Shown piece by piece: positions 1-9,614 of a DNA stretch of 34,192 bases; position 1 is the first letter of the stretch, and each line of letters begins with the position of its first letter. The stretch is from Paracoccaceae bacterium. Lineage in GTDB: Bacteria; Pseudomonadota; Alphaproteobacteria; Rhodobacterales; Rhodobacteraceae. The stretch is from the NCBI GenBank assembly GCA_009920815.1, contig RFZH01000002.1, positions 1-34,192 on the forward strand, written 5' to 3'. The position numbers and the translations under genes are program-made. The notes beneath the pieces were generated by a model that was not told the DNA's origin, searched no databases, and saw only the letters and a list, made by a program, of their open reading frames with translations.

Positions 1-440
1 GATGCGTGCGCGCAATTCATGCGCATTTACAGGTTTGGCCAAAAAATCATCCGCACCGGTTTCTAAACCCATTGCGATATCATTTTTTCCGATTTCGATG
101 TCAGCAATATGAAATAGCTGTAATGATCCGGATGCAGCTGCCGAAATTGTTTGCAAAACTCCAATCCGGTTAAACCGGGCATCATCCAATCCGAGAACAC
201 CAAATCTGGATAAGTCTCTTTACAAACAGACAACGCTTGAAATGCATCCTCTGCCTCGAAAACCTCGAACCCCCAGCGGGTCAACATGGATGACAAAATG
301 CGCCGTTGCAATCGACCGTCATCCACAACCAAAACACGGCGAATAGCGTTTGATGTTGTAGTATGTTGCACTGCTTGTTGCACGAAAACCTCTGAAACGA
401 ATAACGCTTTGGGTATAGGGTCTGTATGCTTAACAGACAC
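1..440 (-). pseudogene. Response regulator receiver (CheY-like), frameshifted and running off the window edge
   Basis: Translation RRVLVVDDGRLQRRILSSML...PDLVFSDWMMPGLTGLEF...YFILLTSKSEK is a REC domain. The ORF stops at 63, but one extra A in the A6 run (T6 at 83-88 on +) restores SEKNDIAMGLETGADDFLAKPVNAHELRARI up to base 1. Confidence 0.85.
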
Positions 441-535
441 TGAATCAGAACAATTCGATTTACTAAAATCTGAAATTTAGCGCCCTGTTTACACTTTCGA
501 TGTCATCTCAGTTATGGGAAACACAGGAGAGTGCC

Positions 536-867
536 ATGATTAATTGGGAACGCGTGCAAGAATTGCGCAACGAAGTCGGACCAGAAGATTTCGAAGAAGT
601 CATCGAACTTTTTTAGAAGAAGTGGATGATACAATCGGTCGCCTTGGTCAAACCGAGGCAGAGCCATCCTTGGAAGAGCAATTGCACTTTCTCAAGGGCA
701 GCGCTCTGAATATTGGCTTTGGCGTTTTTGCTGATCTTTGCCAAAACGGGGAAACCGCCGCAGCAAAAGGACGTGCCGGCGATATTGACCTCGACGCCAT
801 CCGTATAGCCTATGCAGAGGCGCGACATGAGTTTTTAGACAAAACACATCGCGTCAAGGCCGCTTAA
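536..867 (+). pseudogene. HPt (histidine phosphotransfer) domain protein with a single-base homopolymer frameshift
   Basis: ATG at 536 gives MINWERVQELRNEVGPEDFEEVIELF then TAG. Adding one T to T6 (609-614) gives ...ELFLEEVDDTIGRL...LHFLKGSALNIGFGVFADLC..., including the HPt-type H-x-L-K-G-S-A motif. Confidence 0.8.
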
Positions 868-873
868 CAGGTG

Positions 874-907
874 TCATTTTCTGTCCAAAAATATCCTCGC
901 CGAAGGC
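874..907. repeat. Intergenic palindromic repeat, half copy (element a)
   Basis: TCATTTTCTGTCCAAAAATATCCTCGCCGAAGGC; nearly identical to 5299-5331 of element b (CATTTTCTGTCTAAAAATATCCTCGCCGAAGGC). Confidence 0.85.
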
Positions 908-947
908 ATGCGCGATGGCCCGCCTGACACGGTTCGGATCAGCCAGC

Positions 948-1763
948 CTAGATTAACAAATGAATCTTTTCTGGATGGGTCGATCCCGTTTGATCCAACG
1001 CCTTGCGCCGCAATTTACGCATGCCCTTGATCCACCTGTCATGGTCAGATGCCTTATGCGCCACATATGATCTGACAATTTCATGGGGCAAGATCAGGAA
1101 TGTTTCTTGCACAATCCCATCGATCACAGTTTCAGCCACCTGCGCAGGCGTTATCAGCCCGTCGTGAACAGGTGCGGCCGAGGGGTCAGAATATCCCAAC
1201 ATATCTGACGCAACATATTGCGGACAAACTACGGAAACCTTGACCCCATCTTCCCCATGAGAAATCGCAAGAGACTCGGCAAAACTGATGGCGGCGGCCT
1301 TGGACGCGCTATAAGCTGCATCACCAATCTGACTTAATAACCCCGCAGCAGAGGCAACATTAATCAAATAGCCGCTTTTGCGTTTTATCATATCAGGCAA
1401 CAGATTGCGCGCGGCCCAGACATGGGCCATAACGTGAATATCCCATGATTTCTGCCAGATCGCATCATCGGCGGATGCCGCATGATGGGGCTCGCCCCCG
1501 ACAAAACCGGCATTCGAAATAAAAATGTCAATTGCCCCGATGTTTGCCTGAACCGTGTCAATCATATCTTTGATCGCATCGGGCTTTGACACATCGCAGC
1601 GGATCGCCGTTGCGCCGATCTCTTTGCCGGTTTTGCTGACCTGTTCCAAGACCAAATCACAGATAACAACACGCGCCCCGCCTGCAATCAGAGCTTCGGC
1701 AATCGCGCGGCCAATCCCGCGCGCAGCCCCTGTAACAACAGCTATTTTTCCAGAAATTTCCAT
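948..1763 (-). CDS. Short-chain dehydrogenase/reductase (SDR) family protein
   Basis: N-terminal VVTGAARGIGRAIAEAL (TGxxxGIG), NAG motif (ISNAGF), and YSASKAA active-site motif. The start codon overlaps the ilvA stop. Confidence 0.9.
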   Translation of the reverse strand: MEISGKIAVVTGAARGIGRAIAEALIAGGARVVICDLVLEQVSKTGKEIGATAIRCDVSKPDAIKDMIDTVQANIGAIDIFISNAGFVGGEPHHAASADDAIWQKSWDIHVMAHVWAARNLLPDMIKRKSGYLINVASAAGLLSQIGDAAYSASKAAAISFAESLAISHGEDGVKVSVVCPQYVASDMLGYSDPSAAPVHDGLITPAQVAETVIDGIVQETFLILPHEIVRSYVAHKASDHDRWIKGMRKLRRKALDQTGSTHPEKIHLLI

Positions 1764-2992
1764 TATATCACAAATTGAGACAACAGTTCATCATTGGTAA
1801 TGTCGGTGTAGGTAAAACCCGCCTCTTTCAAACGATGAAAAAATCCGTCAAATTGTTCGGGGGTTTTCGTTTCGATACCGATCAGAATCGACCCAAAGTT
1901 GCGTGCAGATTTTTTCAGATATTCAAAGCGGGTGATGTCATCCTCGGGCCCCAAGAAATTCAAGAATTCCTTCAACGCACCTGGACGTTGTGGCATCCTA
2001 AGTATCAGGTATTTCTTTACCCCGGAAAAGCGTTGGGCGCGTTCTTTGACTTCGGGCAGACGCTCGAAATCGAAATTCCCGCCTGACGTGACGCAAACGA
2101 CGGTGCGCCCACGGATGGCTTGGCCCAAGTCCTTAAGCGCATCAACAGACAACGCCCCCGCCGGTTCCAAAACGATGCCTTCGACGTTCAACATATCCAA
2201 CATGGTTGTACATATGCGATCTTCAGGAATACGCAGCACATTAGCCAAACCAATCCCTTTGAGTCTGGCAAATGTCTTGTCCCCAATCCGCCCAACCGCT
2301 GCGCCATCTGCAAAGGTGTCCACCTTATCCAAATTCACAGGTTTGCCTGCAATCAAGGCCGACCACAAACATGCCCCGCCTAACGGTTCAACCAACGAAA
2401 AGTGGCACGCGGTATCAAAATAACTGATCACCCCAGATGACAACCCGCCACCGCCCACAGGCAGCACAATATGATCGGGCACAGTCCCCAGTTGTCGTTC
2501 AATTTCAACGGCAACGGATGCTTGGCCTTCGATGACATCCTCGTCGTTAAAGGGTGGCAAAAAATGCGCCCCTTCGGCATCACAAAACGCTTGGGCCGCA
2601 CGTAAACAATCGTCAAAATAATCGCCAAACAGGCGGATTTCGATATTGTCCCCACCAAAAATCTTGGTTTTTTGGATCTTTTGCTGAGGGGTCGTAACAG
2701 GCATGAAAATAACGCCATGCACATCAAAATGGCGGCACATATAGGCCACACCTTGGGCGTGGTTGCCCGCAGAGGCACAAACAAATTTATTCTGTGTCGC
2801 GACCACCTTGCGCATAGCGTTAAATGCACCGCGCAGTTTATAGGATCGCACCGGGCTTAGATCTTCGCGTTTAAGCCAAATATCAGCGTCATACTTCGCG
2901 GACAAATGTTCATTGCGTTGCAATGGTGTTTCATCAAACACGCCACGCATCGCGGTTTCTGCAGTCTGAGCAAGGGATTTAAAGTCTGTCAT
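1763..2992 (-). CDS. ilvA: Threonine ammonia-lyase (threonine dehydratase), PLP-dependent
   Basis: [24 protein letters not shown]-lysine motif, [12 protein letters not shown] glycine loop, and a C-terminal ACT-like region ([21 protein letters not shown]). Confidence 0.93.
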   Translation of the reverse strand: MTDFKSLAQTAETAMRGVFDETPLQRNEHLSAKYDADIWLKREDLSPVRSYKLRGAFNAMRKVVATQNKFVCASAGNHAQGVAYMCRHFDVHGVIFMPVTTPQQKIQKTKIFGGDNIEIRLFGDYFDDCLRAAQAFCDAEGAHFLPPFNDEDVIEGQASVAVEIERQLGTVPDHIVLPVGGGGLSSGVISYFDTACHFSLVEPLGGACLWSALIAGKPVNLDKVDTFADGAAVGRIGDKTFARLKGIGLANVLRIPEDRICTTMLDMLNVEGIVLEPAGALSVDALKDLGQAIRGRTVVCVTSGGNFDFERLPEVKERAQRFSGVKKYLILRMPQRPGALKEFLNFLGPEDDITRFEYLKKSARNFGSILIGIETKTPEQFDGFFHRLKEAGFTYTDITNDELLSQFVI

Positions 2993-3172
2993 GCCAAATG
3001 TGTGGCTCAGGATATGACGTTATGCAAGGGAATAAGATCGTTCCGCAGAATATACTTTTGCATACAAAAACCAATTAAATTGGGCAAAACCAACAGGAAT
3101 CTGCGCCCTTATCCTTGCCCCCGTTTCGAAAACACGGTATCGCGCGTGACAACGCAAACTGGGGGATTCCGC

Positions 3173-4396
3173 ATGTCCGCACCGAAAAAAGTTGTCCTGG
3201 CCTATTCTGGTGGCCTTGATACATCAATCATCCTAAAGTGGCTACAAACCGAATACGGTTGCGAAGTCGTGACCTTTACCGCCGATCTTGGCCAAGGCGA
3301 AGAGCTTGAGCCAGCGCGCCAAAAGGCAGAATTGTTGGGCATCAAGCCTGAAAATATCCATATCGAAGACATCCGCGAAGAATTCGTCCGTGATTTCGTA
3401 TTCCCCATGTTCCGCGCCAACGCGGTGTACGAAGGGCTTTATTTGCTGGGCACATCCATCGCGCGTCCATTGATTTCAAAACGTTTGGTGGAAATCGCGG
3501 AAATGACAGGCGCCGACGCTGTGGCCCACGGCGCAACGGGCAAAGGCAACGACCAAGTGCGGTTCGAATTGTCGGCCTATGCGTTGGACCCAAACATCAA
3601 GGTGATCGCACCTTGGCGTTTGTGGGATTTGACCAGCCGCACAAAGTTGCTGCAATTCGCCGAAGAAAACCAAATCCCAATCGTCAAAGACAAACGTGGC
3701 GAAGCACCGTTTTCAGTGGACGCAAACCTGTTGCACACCTCGTCCGAAGGCAAGGTTTTGGAAAACCCTGCCGAAGAAGCACCAGATTACGTGTATCAAC
3801 GTACCGTCCACCCAGAGGACGCGCCAGATACGCCTGAATATATCGAAATCACCTTTGAAAAAGGCGATGCCGTTGCAATCAACGGCGAAGCAATGTCGCC
3901 TGCGACTATCCTGACCGCATTGAACGAATACGGCCGCAAACACGGGATTGGCCGTTTGGATTTCGTTGAAAACCGCTTTGTCGGTATGAAATCACGCGGC
4001 ATTTATGAAACTCCAGGCGGGGATATCTTGCTTGAAGCACATCGCGGCATCGAACAAATCACCCTAGACAGCGGTGCAGGTCATTTGAAAGACAGCATCA
4101 TGCCCCGCTATGCGGAATTGATCTATAACGGTTTCTGGTTCAGCCCAGAACGCGAAATGCTACAAGCCTTGATCGACAAAAGCCAAGAAAACGTCACAGG
4201 CACTGTACGTTTGAAACTGTACAAAGGCTCTGCGCGCACCGTGGGCCGTTGGTCAGATTATTCGCTCTATTCCGAAGCACATGTGACTTTCGAAGAAGAC
4301 GCCGGCGCATACGATCAAAAAGACGCGGCAGGGTTCATCCAATTGAACGCCTTGCGCTTGAAATTGTTGGCTGCACGCAAACGTCGCGTGGGTTAA
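3173..4396 (+). CDS. argG: Argininosuccinate synthase
   Basis: ATG at 3173 gives [25 protein letters not shown] (PP-loop SGGLDTS). The 407 aa are colinear to ...[12 protein letters not shown]. The ORF track extends the start too far upstream. Confidence 0.97.
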   Translation: MSAPKKVVLAYSGGLDTSIILKWLQTEYGCEVVTFTADLGQGEELEPARQKAELLGIKPENIHIEDIREEFVRDFVFPMFRANAVYEGLYLLGTSIARPLISKRLVEIAEMTGADAVAHGATGKGNDQVRFELSAYALDPNIKVIAPWRLWDLTSRTKLLQFAEENQIPIVKDKRGEAPFSVDANLLHTSSEGKVLENPAEEAPDYVYQRTVHPEDAPDTPEYIEITFEKGDAVAINGEAMSPATILTALNEYGRKHGIGRLDFVENRFVGMKSRGIYETPGGDILLEAHRGIEQITLDSGAGHLKDSIMPRYAELIYNGFWFSPEREMLQALIDKSQENVTGTVRLKLYKGSARTVGRWSDYSLYSEAHVTFEEDAGAYDQKDAAGFIQLNALRLKLLAARKRRVG

Positions 4397-4420
4397 CCCT
4401 GCGCAATCATCGTTTCAAAT

Positions 4421-4453
4421 GGGCCGCATCGTTCAACGACGCGGCCCTTTTTT
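4421..4453 (+). terminator. Rho-independent terminator after argG
   Basis: GGGCCGC (4421-4427) pairs with GCGGCCC (4441-4447), followed by T6 (4448-4453). Confidence 0.8.
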
Positions 4454-4469
4454 CTGAGAGGTAACCCAC

Positions 4470-5207
4470 ATGCAACCACTCTACGTGATTGGCGACATTC
4501 ATGGACATTTGGACAAACTGGCCAACGCGGTTGATTTGATTGACCAAGACGGTGGCAAAGACGCCAAAATAATCTTTATCGGGGATCTGGTTGATCGTGG
4601 CCCTGATAGCAAGGGCGTCATCCAGTTTCTTATCGACGGCATCGCAGCAGGCCGCAATTGGACCGTACTTAAAGGGAACCACGACCGTATGTTTGAATGG
4701 TTCATGCAAACGCCCCCGCGTCATGACGCACATATGTTGGTCGGTATGCATTGGTTTCATGAAAAGATCGGCGGTATTGAAACACTGGCGTCATACGGTA
4801 TTACGGTGACGCCGATGATTGATCGTTTATACGAAATTCACGCACAAGCGATTGCCAACGTTCCACAGGCGCATGTTGATTTTCTTAAATCACAAGAACT
4901 TCTGCACTGCGACAATACTTTCATCTTTGCCCATGCTGGCATAAATCCATCGCACTCGATGGATGCCCAGAACGAAGAAGACCTCTTATGGCTGCGCGCA
5001 CCTGACGGGTATTACCCAAAAAATTTGCCGTTTTTGGTGATCCACGGCCACACACCGATTGCCGAACCCACCCATTTTGGAACCCATATCAATGTTGATG
5101 GCGGTGCCGCGTTCGGGCGCGCGATAATCCCAATCGTGCTCTGTTCAGACGGCGTTCATAAGTTAACTTCTGGTGGACGTCGGCCGATCACGAGTCAGGT
5201 CATGTGA
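4470..5207 (+). CDS. Metallophosphoesterase (serine/threonine phosphatase / Ap4A hydrolase-like family)
   Basis: Metallophosphoesterase motifs GDIHGH, GDLVDRGPDS, GNHD and GHTP. Confidence 0.88.
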   Translation: MQPLYVIGDIHGHLDKLANAVDLIDQDGGKDAKIIFIGDLVDRGPDSKGVIQFLIDGIAAGRNWTVLKGNHDRMFEWFMQTPPRHDAHMLVGMHWFHEKIGGIETLASYGITVTPMIDRLYEIHAQAIANVPQAHVDFLKSQELLHCDNTFIFAHAGINPSHSMDAQNEEDLLWLRAPDGYYPKNLPFLVIHGHTPIAEPTHFGTHINVDGGAAFGRAIIPIVLCSDGVHKLTSGGRRPITSQVM

Positions 5208-5216
5208 TTGACGATT

Positions 5217-5247
5217 AGGGGCTTTGCCCCTCTTGGCCGCTGGCCAA
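5217..5247. repeat. Two adjacent short hairpins: AGGGGC-TTT-GCCCCT and TTGGCC-GCT-GGCCAA
   Basis: Perfect inverted repeats 5217-5222/5226-5231 and 5233-5238/5242-5247. Confidence 0.8.
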
Positions 5248-5256
5248 TTCACCCCA

Positions 5257-5332
5257 GGATATTTAGCTAACAGAAAATGGCAGAAGACGCCGCATTTTCA
5301 TTTTCTGTCTAAAAATATCCTCGCCGAAGGCG
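5257..5332. repeat. Intergenic palindromic repeat, full copy (element b)
   Basis: Left arm GGATATTTAGCTAACAGAAAATG (5257-5279) and right arm CATTTTCTGTCTAAAAATATCCTCGCCGAAGGCG (5299-5332). Shares sequence with 874-907, 9224-9251 and 30483-30542. Confidence 0.85.
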
Positions 5333-5360
5333 TTTGGTCTTTGAAGAATCAAAGACCAAA
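5333..5360 (-). terminator. Strong hairpin downstream of pyrF, probable terminator
   Basis: Perfect 12-bp stem TTTGGTCTTTGA-AGAA-TCAAAGACCAAA, located 5 nt past the pyrF stop. No long T run. Confidence 0.55.
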
Positions 5361-5365
5361 ATCAT

Positions 5366-6061
5366 TTACACGGATTGCATTTCGCGAACGATTGCGTCGG
5401 CTGCGGCGCGTGGGTCGGCGGCTTTCCAAATAGGGCGACCAACCACAATGTGATCGGATCCGTTCATGATGGCTTGTGCGGGCGTTGTGATGCGCTTTTG
5501 ATCGCCCGTGTCCGCGCCAGCTGGTCGTACGCCCGGCGTCACGATCAAACAGCCGTTTGATTCAGGCAGCGCACGGATCAAACCGGATTCTTGCGGCGAC
5601 GCGATGACCCCATCTGCACCTGCCTCAAATGCACGACCCGCGCGTTCGACAACCAAATCTTGCACGTCGCCGGGTTTGCAGATCGAGCGATCAAGGTCGG
5701 CGCGATCGAGTGAGGTTAAAATCGTGACCGCCAATATTTTCAGATTGCTGCCTGCGGCACCCTGTTTTGCAGCGGCCACCACATGCGGGTCACCATGAAC
5801 GGTAAGAAAATCGAGATCGTATTGTGCGATCCCGCGTACTGCCGCTTCGACGGTTGCGCCGATGTCAAAAAACTTCATATCTAAAAAGATACGTTTGCCG
5901 TGTTCATGTTTAAGCTCGTTCGCCAATGCCAAACCGCCACCGGTCAACATGCCAAGGCCAATTTTATAAAAGGACACCGATGATCCAAGCCGACTAGCCA
6001 AATCCAATCCCGCAACGATGTTTGGAACATCTAAGGCAACAATGAGGCGATCATCAGACAT
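5366..6061 (-). CDS. pyrF: Orotidine 5'-phosphate decarboxylase
   Basis: MSDDRLIVALDVPN..., IFLDMKFFDIGATVEAAVRG (the D-x-K-x-x-D region), VTPGVRPAG and HIVVGRPIWKAADP. Start set at MSDDR (6061) rather than the longer ORF. Confidence 0.94.
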   Translation of the reverse strand: MSDDRLIVALDVPNIVAGLDLASRLGSSVSFYKIGLGMLTGGGLALANELKHEHGKRIFLDMKFFDIGATVEAAVRGIAQYDLDFLTVHGDPHVVAAAKQGAAGSNLKILAVTILTSLDRADLDRSICKPGDVQDLVVERAGRAFEAGADGVIASPQESGLIRALPESNGCLIVTPGVRPAGADTGDQKRITTPAQAIMNGSDHIVVGRPIWKAADPRAAADAIVREMQSV

Positions 6062-6113
6062 AGTATTCTCCTTGGATAAAACGCTGCGTGTCTGACACTT
6101 TTGACGTGGCCAG

Positions 6114-6374
6114 TCAAGCAACCCGAGACATCAGCATGTCATGGACCGTGACGCTTTTGACTTCTTTTTGAATATGTCCACTGCGGCGCACTTTTGCCTT
6201 TGCCGCAGCAAGCAAAAGGGGGTGCGGGTCCATAACATCACGATGTTCGTGTGGGACAACGGCACATTCAACATGAATCGGGCCTTGTTCGGTTTCAAAG
6301 GTCACTAAACCAAAAATGGTTTGCCCAGCGTGGACAACGCGCACATTTGAAACATGGGTAGAAATGATATGCAT
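6114..6374 (-). CDS. Hypothetical 86-aa protein
   Basis: ORF MHIISTHVSNVRVVHAGQTIFGLVTFETEQGPIHVECAVVPHEH... upstream of and co-oriented with pyrF, preceded by an AT-rich divergent promoter region and a purine-rich RBS (GGATCAATT). Confidence 0.6.
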   Translation of the reverse strand: MHIISTHVSNVRVVHAGQTIFGLVTFETEQGPIHVECAVVPHEHRDVMDPHPLLLAAAKAKVRRSGHIQKEVKSVTVHDMLMSRVA

Positions 6375-6467
6375 AATTGATCCTTTCGTATTGTTAACTA
6401 TTCACAAATATATAAAAGTACACCTAAGAATCTATTTTAGTCCGTTTGGATATAATTTTGAAATTCT

Positions 6468-6496
6468 CTTGAATTTTTTCGTCTCGACCCCAAAAT
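6468..6496 (+). promoter_or_regulatory. Candidate heat-shock (sigma-32/RpoH) promoter for clpB
   Basis: CTTGAA (6468-6473), 14-nt spacer, then CCCCAAAAT (6488-6496). Resembles the CTTGAA-N13-15-CCCCATnT consensus and sits 75 nt upstream of the clpB ATG. Confidence 0.5.
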
Positions 6497-6571
6497 CTTA
6501 GGCAAGGTCACCAAAAATCGCGCCGATAATCGGGCGAATTTACATGTGACGCTTATGAAAGGAGAACAACC

Positions 6572-9187
6572 ATGGACTTGACTAGGTTCACGGAGCGCGC
6601 CCGCGGTTTCATCCAAGCGGCGCAAACCATAGCCATTCGCGAAAACCATCAACGCATCCTTCCGGAGCATGTTTTAACGGCTCTTCTGGATGATGATCAG
6701 GGATTCGCGACAAATCTTATTCAAAGATCTGGCGGAAATACTGGTGCGATTAAACAGCATCTGGATCAAACGATTGCCAAATTACCTCAGGTGCAAGGTG
6801 GCGCGCAGGCCTATATCGATACGCAAACCGTCAAGGTTTTGGGCGATGCACAAGATATTGCCAAAAAGGCGGGTGATCAATTTGTCCCCGTCGAACGATT
6901 GTTAATGGCATTGGCGATGGTGAAATCGGGTGCAAAAGACGCGTTGGACGCAGGCAAAGTATCCGCACAGGCATTAAACAGTGTGATCAATGACATCCGC
7001 AAAGGCCGAACAGCCGACAGCGCAAGCGCCGAAGACAGTTATGAGGCATTGGAAAAATATGCCCGCGACCTGACCGCTGCGGCGCGCGAAGGCAAGATCG
7101 ATCCAATTATCGGGCGTGACGATGAAATTCGCCGCGCGATGCAGGTTTTGTCGCGGCGCACCAAAAACAACCCCGTTTTAATTGGTGAACCTGGTGTCGG
7201 GAAAACCGCGATTGCCGAAGGTATGGCATTGCGCATTATTTCGGGCGATGTGCCTGAATCCTTGCGTGACAAACGTTTGATGGCGTTGGATATGGGCGCA
7301 TTGATTGCAGGTGCCAAATATCGGGGTGAATTCGAAGAACGCCTAAAGGCGATTTTGAACGAAATCTCGGCCGCCGCGGGCGAGGTGATATTGTTTATCG
7401 ACGAAATGCACACCCTTGTTGGCGCAGGCAAAAGCGATGGCGCGATGGATGCGGCAAACCTAATCAAACCCGCGTTGGCACGCGGTGAATTGCATTGCAT
7501 TGGCGCCACGACCCTGGATGAATATCGCAAGTATGTTGAAAAGGACGCGGCGCTTGCGCGGAGGTTCCAACCGGTGATCGTATCTGAACCAACGGTCGAA
7601 GACACGATTTCCATTCTGCGTGGGATCAAGGAAAAATACGAATTGCACCATGGCGTGCGCATTTCGGATAGCGCTTTGGTTTCGGCGGCGACTTTGTCAA
7701 ATCGTTATATCACGGATCGGTTTTTGCCTGACAAGGCCATCGACTTGGTCGATGAAGCCGCCAGCCGTTTACGCATGGAAGTTGACAGCAAACCCGAAGA
7801 ATTGGACGCGCTGGATCGTGATATTTTACAAAAGCAGATCGAAGTCGAGGCGCTGCGCCTAGAAGACGATGCAGCGTCACAGGACCGATTGGCCACGTTA
7901 GAAAAAGATTTGGCGGACTTGCAAGATCGCAGTGCGACCTTGACCGCAAAATGGCAATCTGAACGCGATAAATTGGCATCCGCGCGTGACATCAAAGAAC
8001 AGCTTGATCGCGCCCGCGCCGATTTGGAAATCGCAAAGCGCGAAGCGAATTTGGCGCGTGCGGGGGAATTGTCCTATGGCATTATCCCTGCACTGGAAAA
8101 GCAATTGGCCCAAGCAGAGGATCGCGAAGACGAGGCCGCTATGGTCAAAGAGGCCGTGCGTCCAGAACAAATCGCCCAAGTGGTCGAACGCTGGACCGGC
8201 ATTCCAATGTCCAAAATGTTGGAGGGCGAGCGTGAAAAATTGCTGCGCATGGAAGACGAATTACACCGTCGTGTGATCGGCCAGAAAAAGGCTGTGACTG
8301 CGTTGTCAAACGCCGTGCGGCGCGCGCGTGCAGGTTTGAATGATGAAAACCGTCCGCTTGGATCGTTTTTGTTCCTTGGACCAACGGGCGTTGGCAAAAC
8401 CGAGCTGACCAAAGCCGTAGCATCATTTTTGTTCGATGACGATAACGCGATGGTGCGCATTGATATGTCCGAGTTTATGGAAAAACAAGCGGTTGCGCGA
8501 TTGATCGGGGCGCCCCCCGGTTATGTCGGATATGATGAAGGTGGTGTTTTGACCGAAGCTGTGCGCAGACGTCCGTATCAAGTTGTGCTTTTTGACGAAG
8601 TTGAAAAGGCCCATCCAGATGTGTTCAACGTTTTGTTGCAGGTGTTGGATGATGGTATCTTGACCGACGGCCAAGGCCGAACAGTGGATTTCAAACAGAC
8701 CTTGATCATTTTGACGTCGAACCTTGGGGCGCAAGCGTTAAGCCAATTGCCCGAAGGGGCAGACACAGCCGGCGCGAAACGCGATGTCATGGACGCCGTG
8801 CGCGCACATTTCCGGCCAGAGTTTTTGAACCGTCTGGATGAAACGATCATTTTTGACCGTTTGGCGCGTGATGACATGTCTGGCATCGTGGACATCCAGT
8901 TGGCACGGTTACAAAAACGCCTGTCGGGTCGCAAAATAACCCTGGCGCTTGATACGGATGCGCGGCAGTGGTTGGCCAACGAAGGGTATGACCCCGTCTT
9001 TGGTGCAAGGCCATTAAAGCGCGTGATTCAGCGTGCGTTGCAGGACCCATTGGCCGAAATGCTGTTGTCAGGCGATGTTCTAGACGGAGACACTGTGTCT
9101 GTGTCGGCAGGGCCTGATGGGTTGATCATCGGGGATCGCATTGGCACAAGCAATCGTGAAACCCCGGACAACACGGTGATCCATTAA
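6572..9187 (+). CDS. clpB: ATP-dependent chaperone ClpB (Hsp100)
   Basis: Two AAA+ modules ([26 protein letters not shown]), middle coiled coil, and [17 protein letters not shown]. 871 aa with no disruption seen. Confidence 0.98.
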   Translation: MDLTRFTERARGFIQAAQTIAIRENHQRILPEHVLTALLDDDQGFATNLIQRSGGNTGAIKQHLDQTIAKLPQVQGGAQAYIDTQTVKVLGDAQDIAKKAGDQFVPVERLLMALAMVKSGAKDALDAGKVSAQALNSVINDIRKGRTADSASAEDSYEALEKYARDLTAAAREGKIDPIIGRDDEIRRAMQVLSRRTKNNPVLIGEPGVGKTAIAEGMALRIISGDVPESLRDKRLMALDMGALIAGAKYRGEFEERLKAILNEISAAAGEVILFIDEMHTLVGAGKSDGAMDAANLIKPALARGELHCIGATTLDEYRKYVEKDAALARRFQPVIVSEPTVEDTISILRGIKEKYELHHGVRISDSALVSAATLSNRYITDRFLPDKAIDLVDEAASRLRMEVDSKPEELDALDRDILQKQIEVEALRLEDDAASQDRLATLEKDLADLQDRSATLTAKWQSERDKLASARDIKEQLDRARADLEIAKREANLARAGELSYGIIPALEKQLAQAEDREDEAAMVKEAVRPEQIAQVVERWTGIPMSKMLEGEREKLLRMEDELHRRVIGQKKAVTALSNAVRRARAGLNDENRPLGSFLFLGPTGVGKTELTKAVASFLFDDDNAMVRIDMSEFMEKQAVARLIGAPPGYVGYDEGGVLTEAVRRRPYQVVLFDEVEKAHPDVFNVLLQVLDDGILTDGQGRTVDFKQTLIILTSNLGAQALSQLPEGADTAGAKRDVMDAVRAHFRPEFLNRLDETIIFDRLARDDMSGIVDIQLARLQKRLSGRKITLALDTDARQWLANEGYDPVFGARPLKRVIQRALQDPLAEMLLSGDVLDGDTVSVSAGPDGLIIGDRIGTSNRETPDNTVIH

Positions 9188-9191
9188 TGAA

Positions 9192-9216
9192 TTAACCCCG
9201 CCAAGCGCGGGGTTAA
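9192..9216. terminator. Hairpin downstream of clpB
   Basis: Perfect 10-bp stem TTAACCCCGC-CAAGC-GCGGGGTTAA, 5 nt after the clpB stop. No T run. Confidence 0.55.
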
Positions 9217-9223
9217 TGCCTCC

Positions 9224-9251
9224 GGGGGGGATATTTTCAGACAGAAAATGA
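9224..9251. repeat. Intergenic palindromic repeat, half copy (element c)
   Basis: GGGGGGGATATTTTCAGACAGAAAATGA, matching the GGATATTTTTGGACAGAAAATGA arm of element d. Confidence 0.75.
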
Positions 9252-9287
9252 CCCTGCCGCCAAGGCGCACAAAGTGCGGTTTAACAA

Positions 9288-9614
9288 TTATGACTGTGAT
9301 TGTTTTTCGATATAAGTGCGAAGTTCTTCGGCTTCGAGGCGGGCCTCGCGTAGACCTTCCATCGCGGCACGCAATTCAGCCTCGGTTTGGTTAAGCTGGC
9401 TTGTCAATTCGGCTTCGCGTTGTTGTAGATATGTGATGGCTTGATCACGGGTTTCTTCGGCTTCGTGCAGTTCTTGGGCCATCCGTTCAAATTCACCCAA
9501 GTCAGCCTTGGACACACGGGTAAATCGGTGCAACAGCCACCGCGCAAACCACCCAAGGGCAAACGCAACAAACAATACAATTGCCGTTGCAATGATGAAT
9601 TCTGTTCTATTCAT
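9288..9614 (-). CDS. Small membrane-anchored coiled-coil protein
   Basis: MNRTEFIIATAIVLFVAFALGWFARWLLHRF transmembrane helix followed by a Glu/Arg-rich coiled coil. Start overlaps the end of the OmpA-family gene. Confidence 0.7.
   Translation of the reverse strand: MNRTEFIIATAIVLFVAFALGWFARWLLHRFTRVSKADLGEFERMAQELHEAEETRDQAITYLQQREAELTSQLNQTEAELRAAMEGLREARLEAEELRTYIEKQSQS

Noticed and set aside
286-480. 64-aa plus-strand ORF over the response regulator
   Set aside because: Shadow ORF opposite a clear REC domain; no RBS or domain support.
1899-2423. 174-aa plus-strand ORF antisense to ilvA
   Set aside because: Opposite an intact ilvA; composition and lack of motifs indicate a shadow ORF.
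2906-3172. 89-residue N-terminal extension of ArgG in the ORF track
   Set aside because: ArgG homology starts at [16 protein letters not shown] (3173); the upstream part overlaps the divergent ilvA start and looks like an open frame without coding character.
5217-5332. CRISPR array or mobile element from clustered palindromes
   Set aside because: No regular direct repeat/spacer pattern, no transposase or terminal repeats with target duplications; better explained as dispersed intergenic palindromes.
7039-7662. Long antisense ORF inside clpB (207 aa)
   Set aside because: Antisense shadow of a highly conserved coding gene; the translation is low-complexity Ser/Arg-rich with no recognisable domain. 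The same applies to the other antisense ORFs over ilvA, argG, gyrB, recF and the acyl-CoA dehydrogenase.
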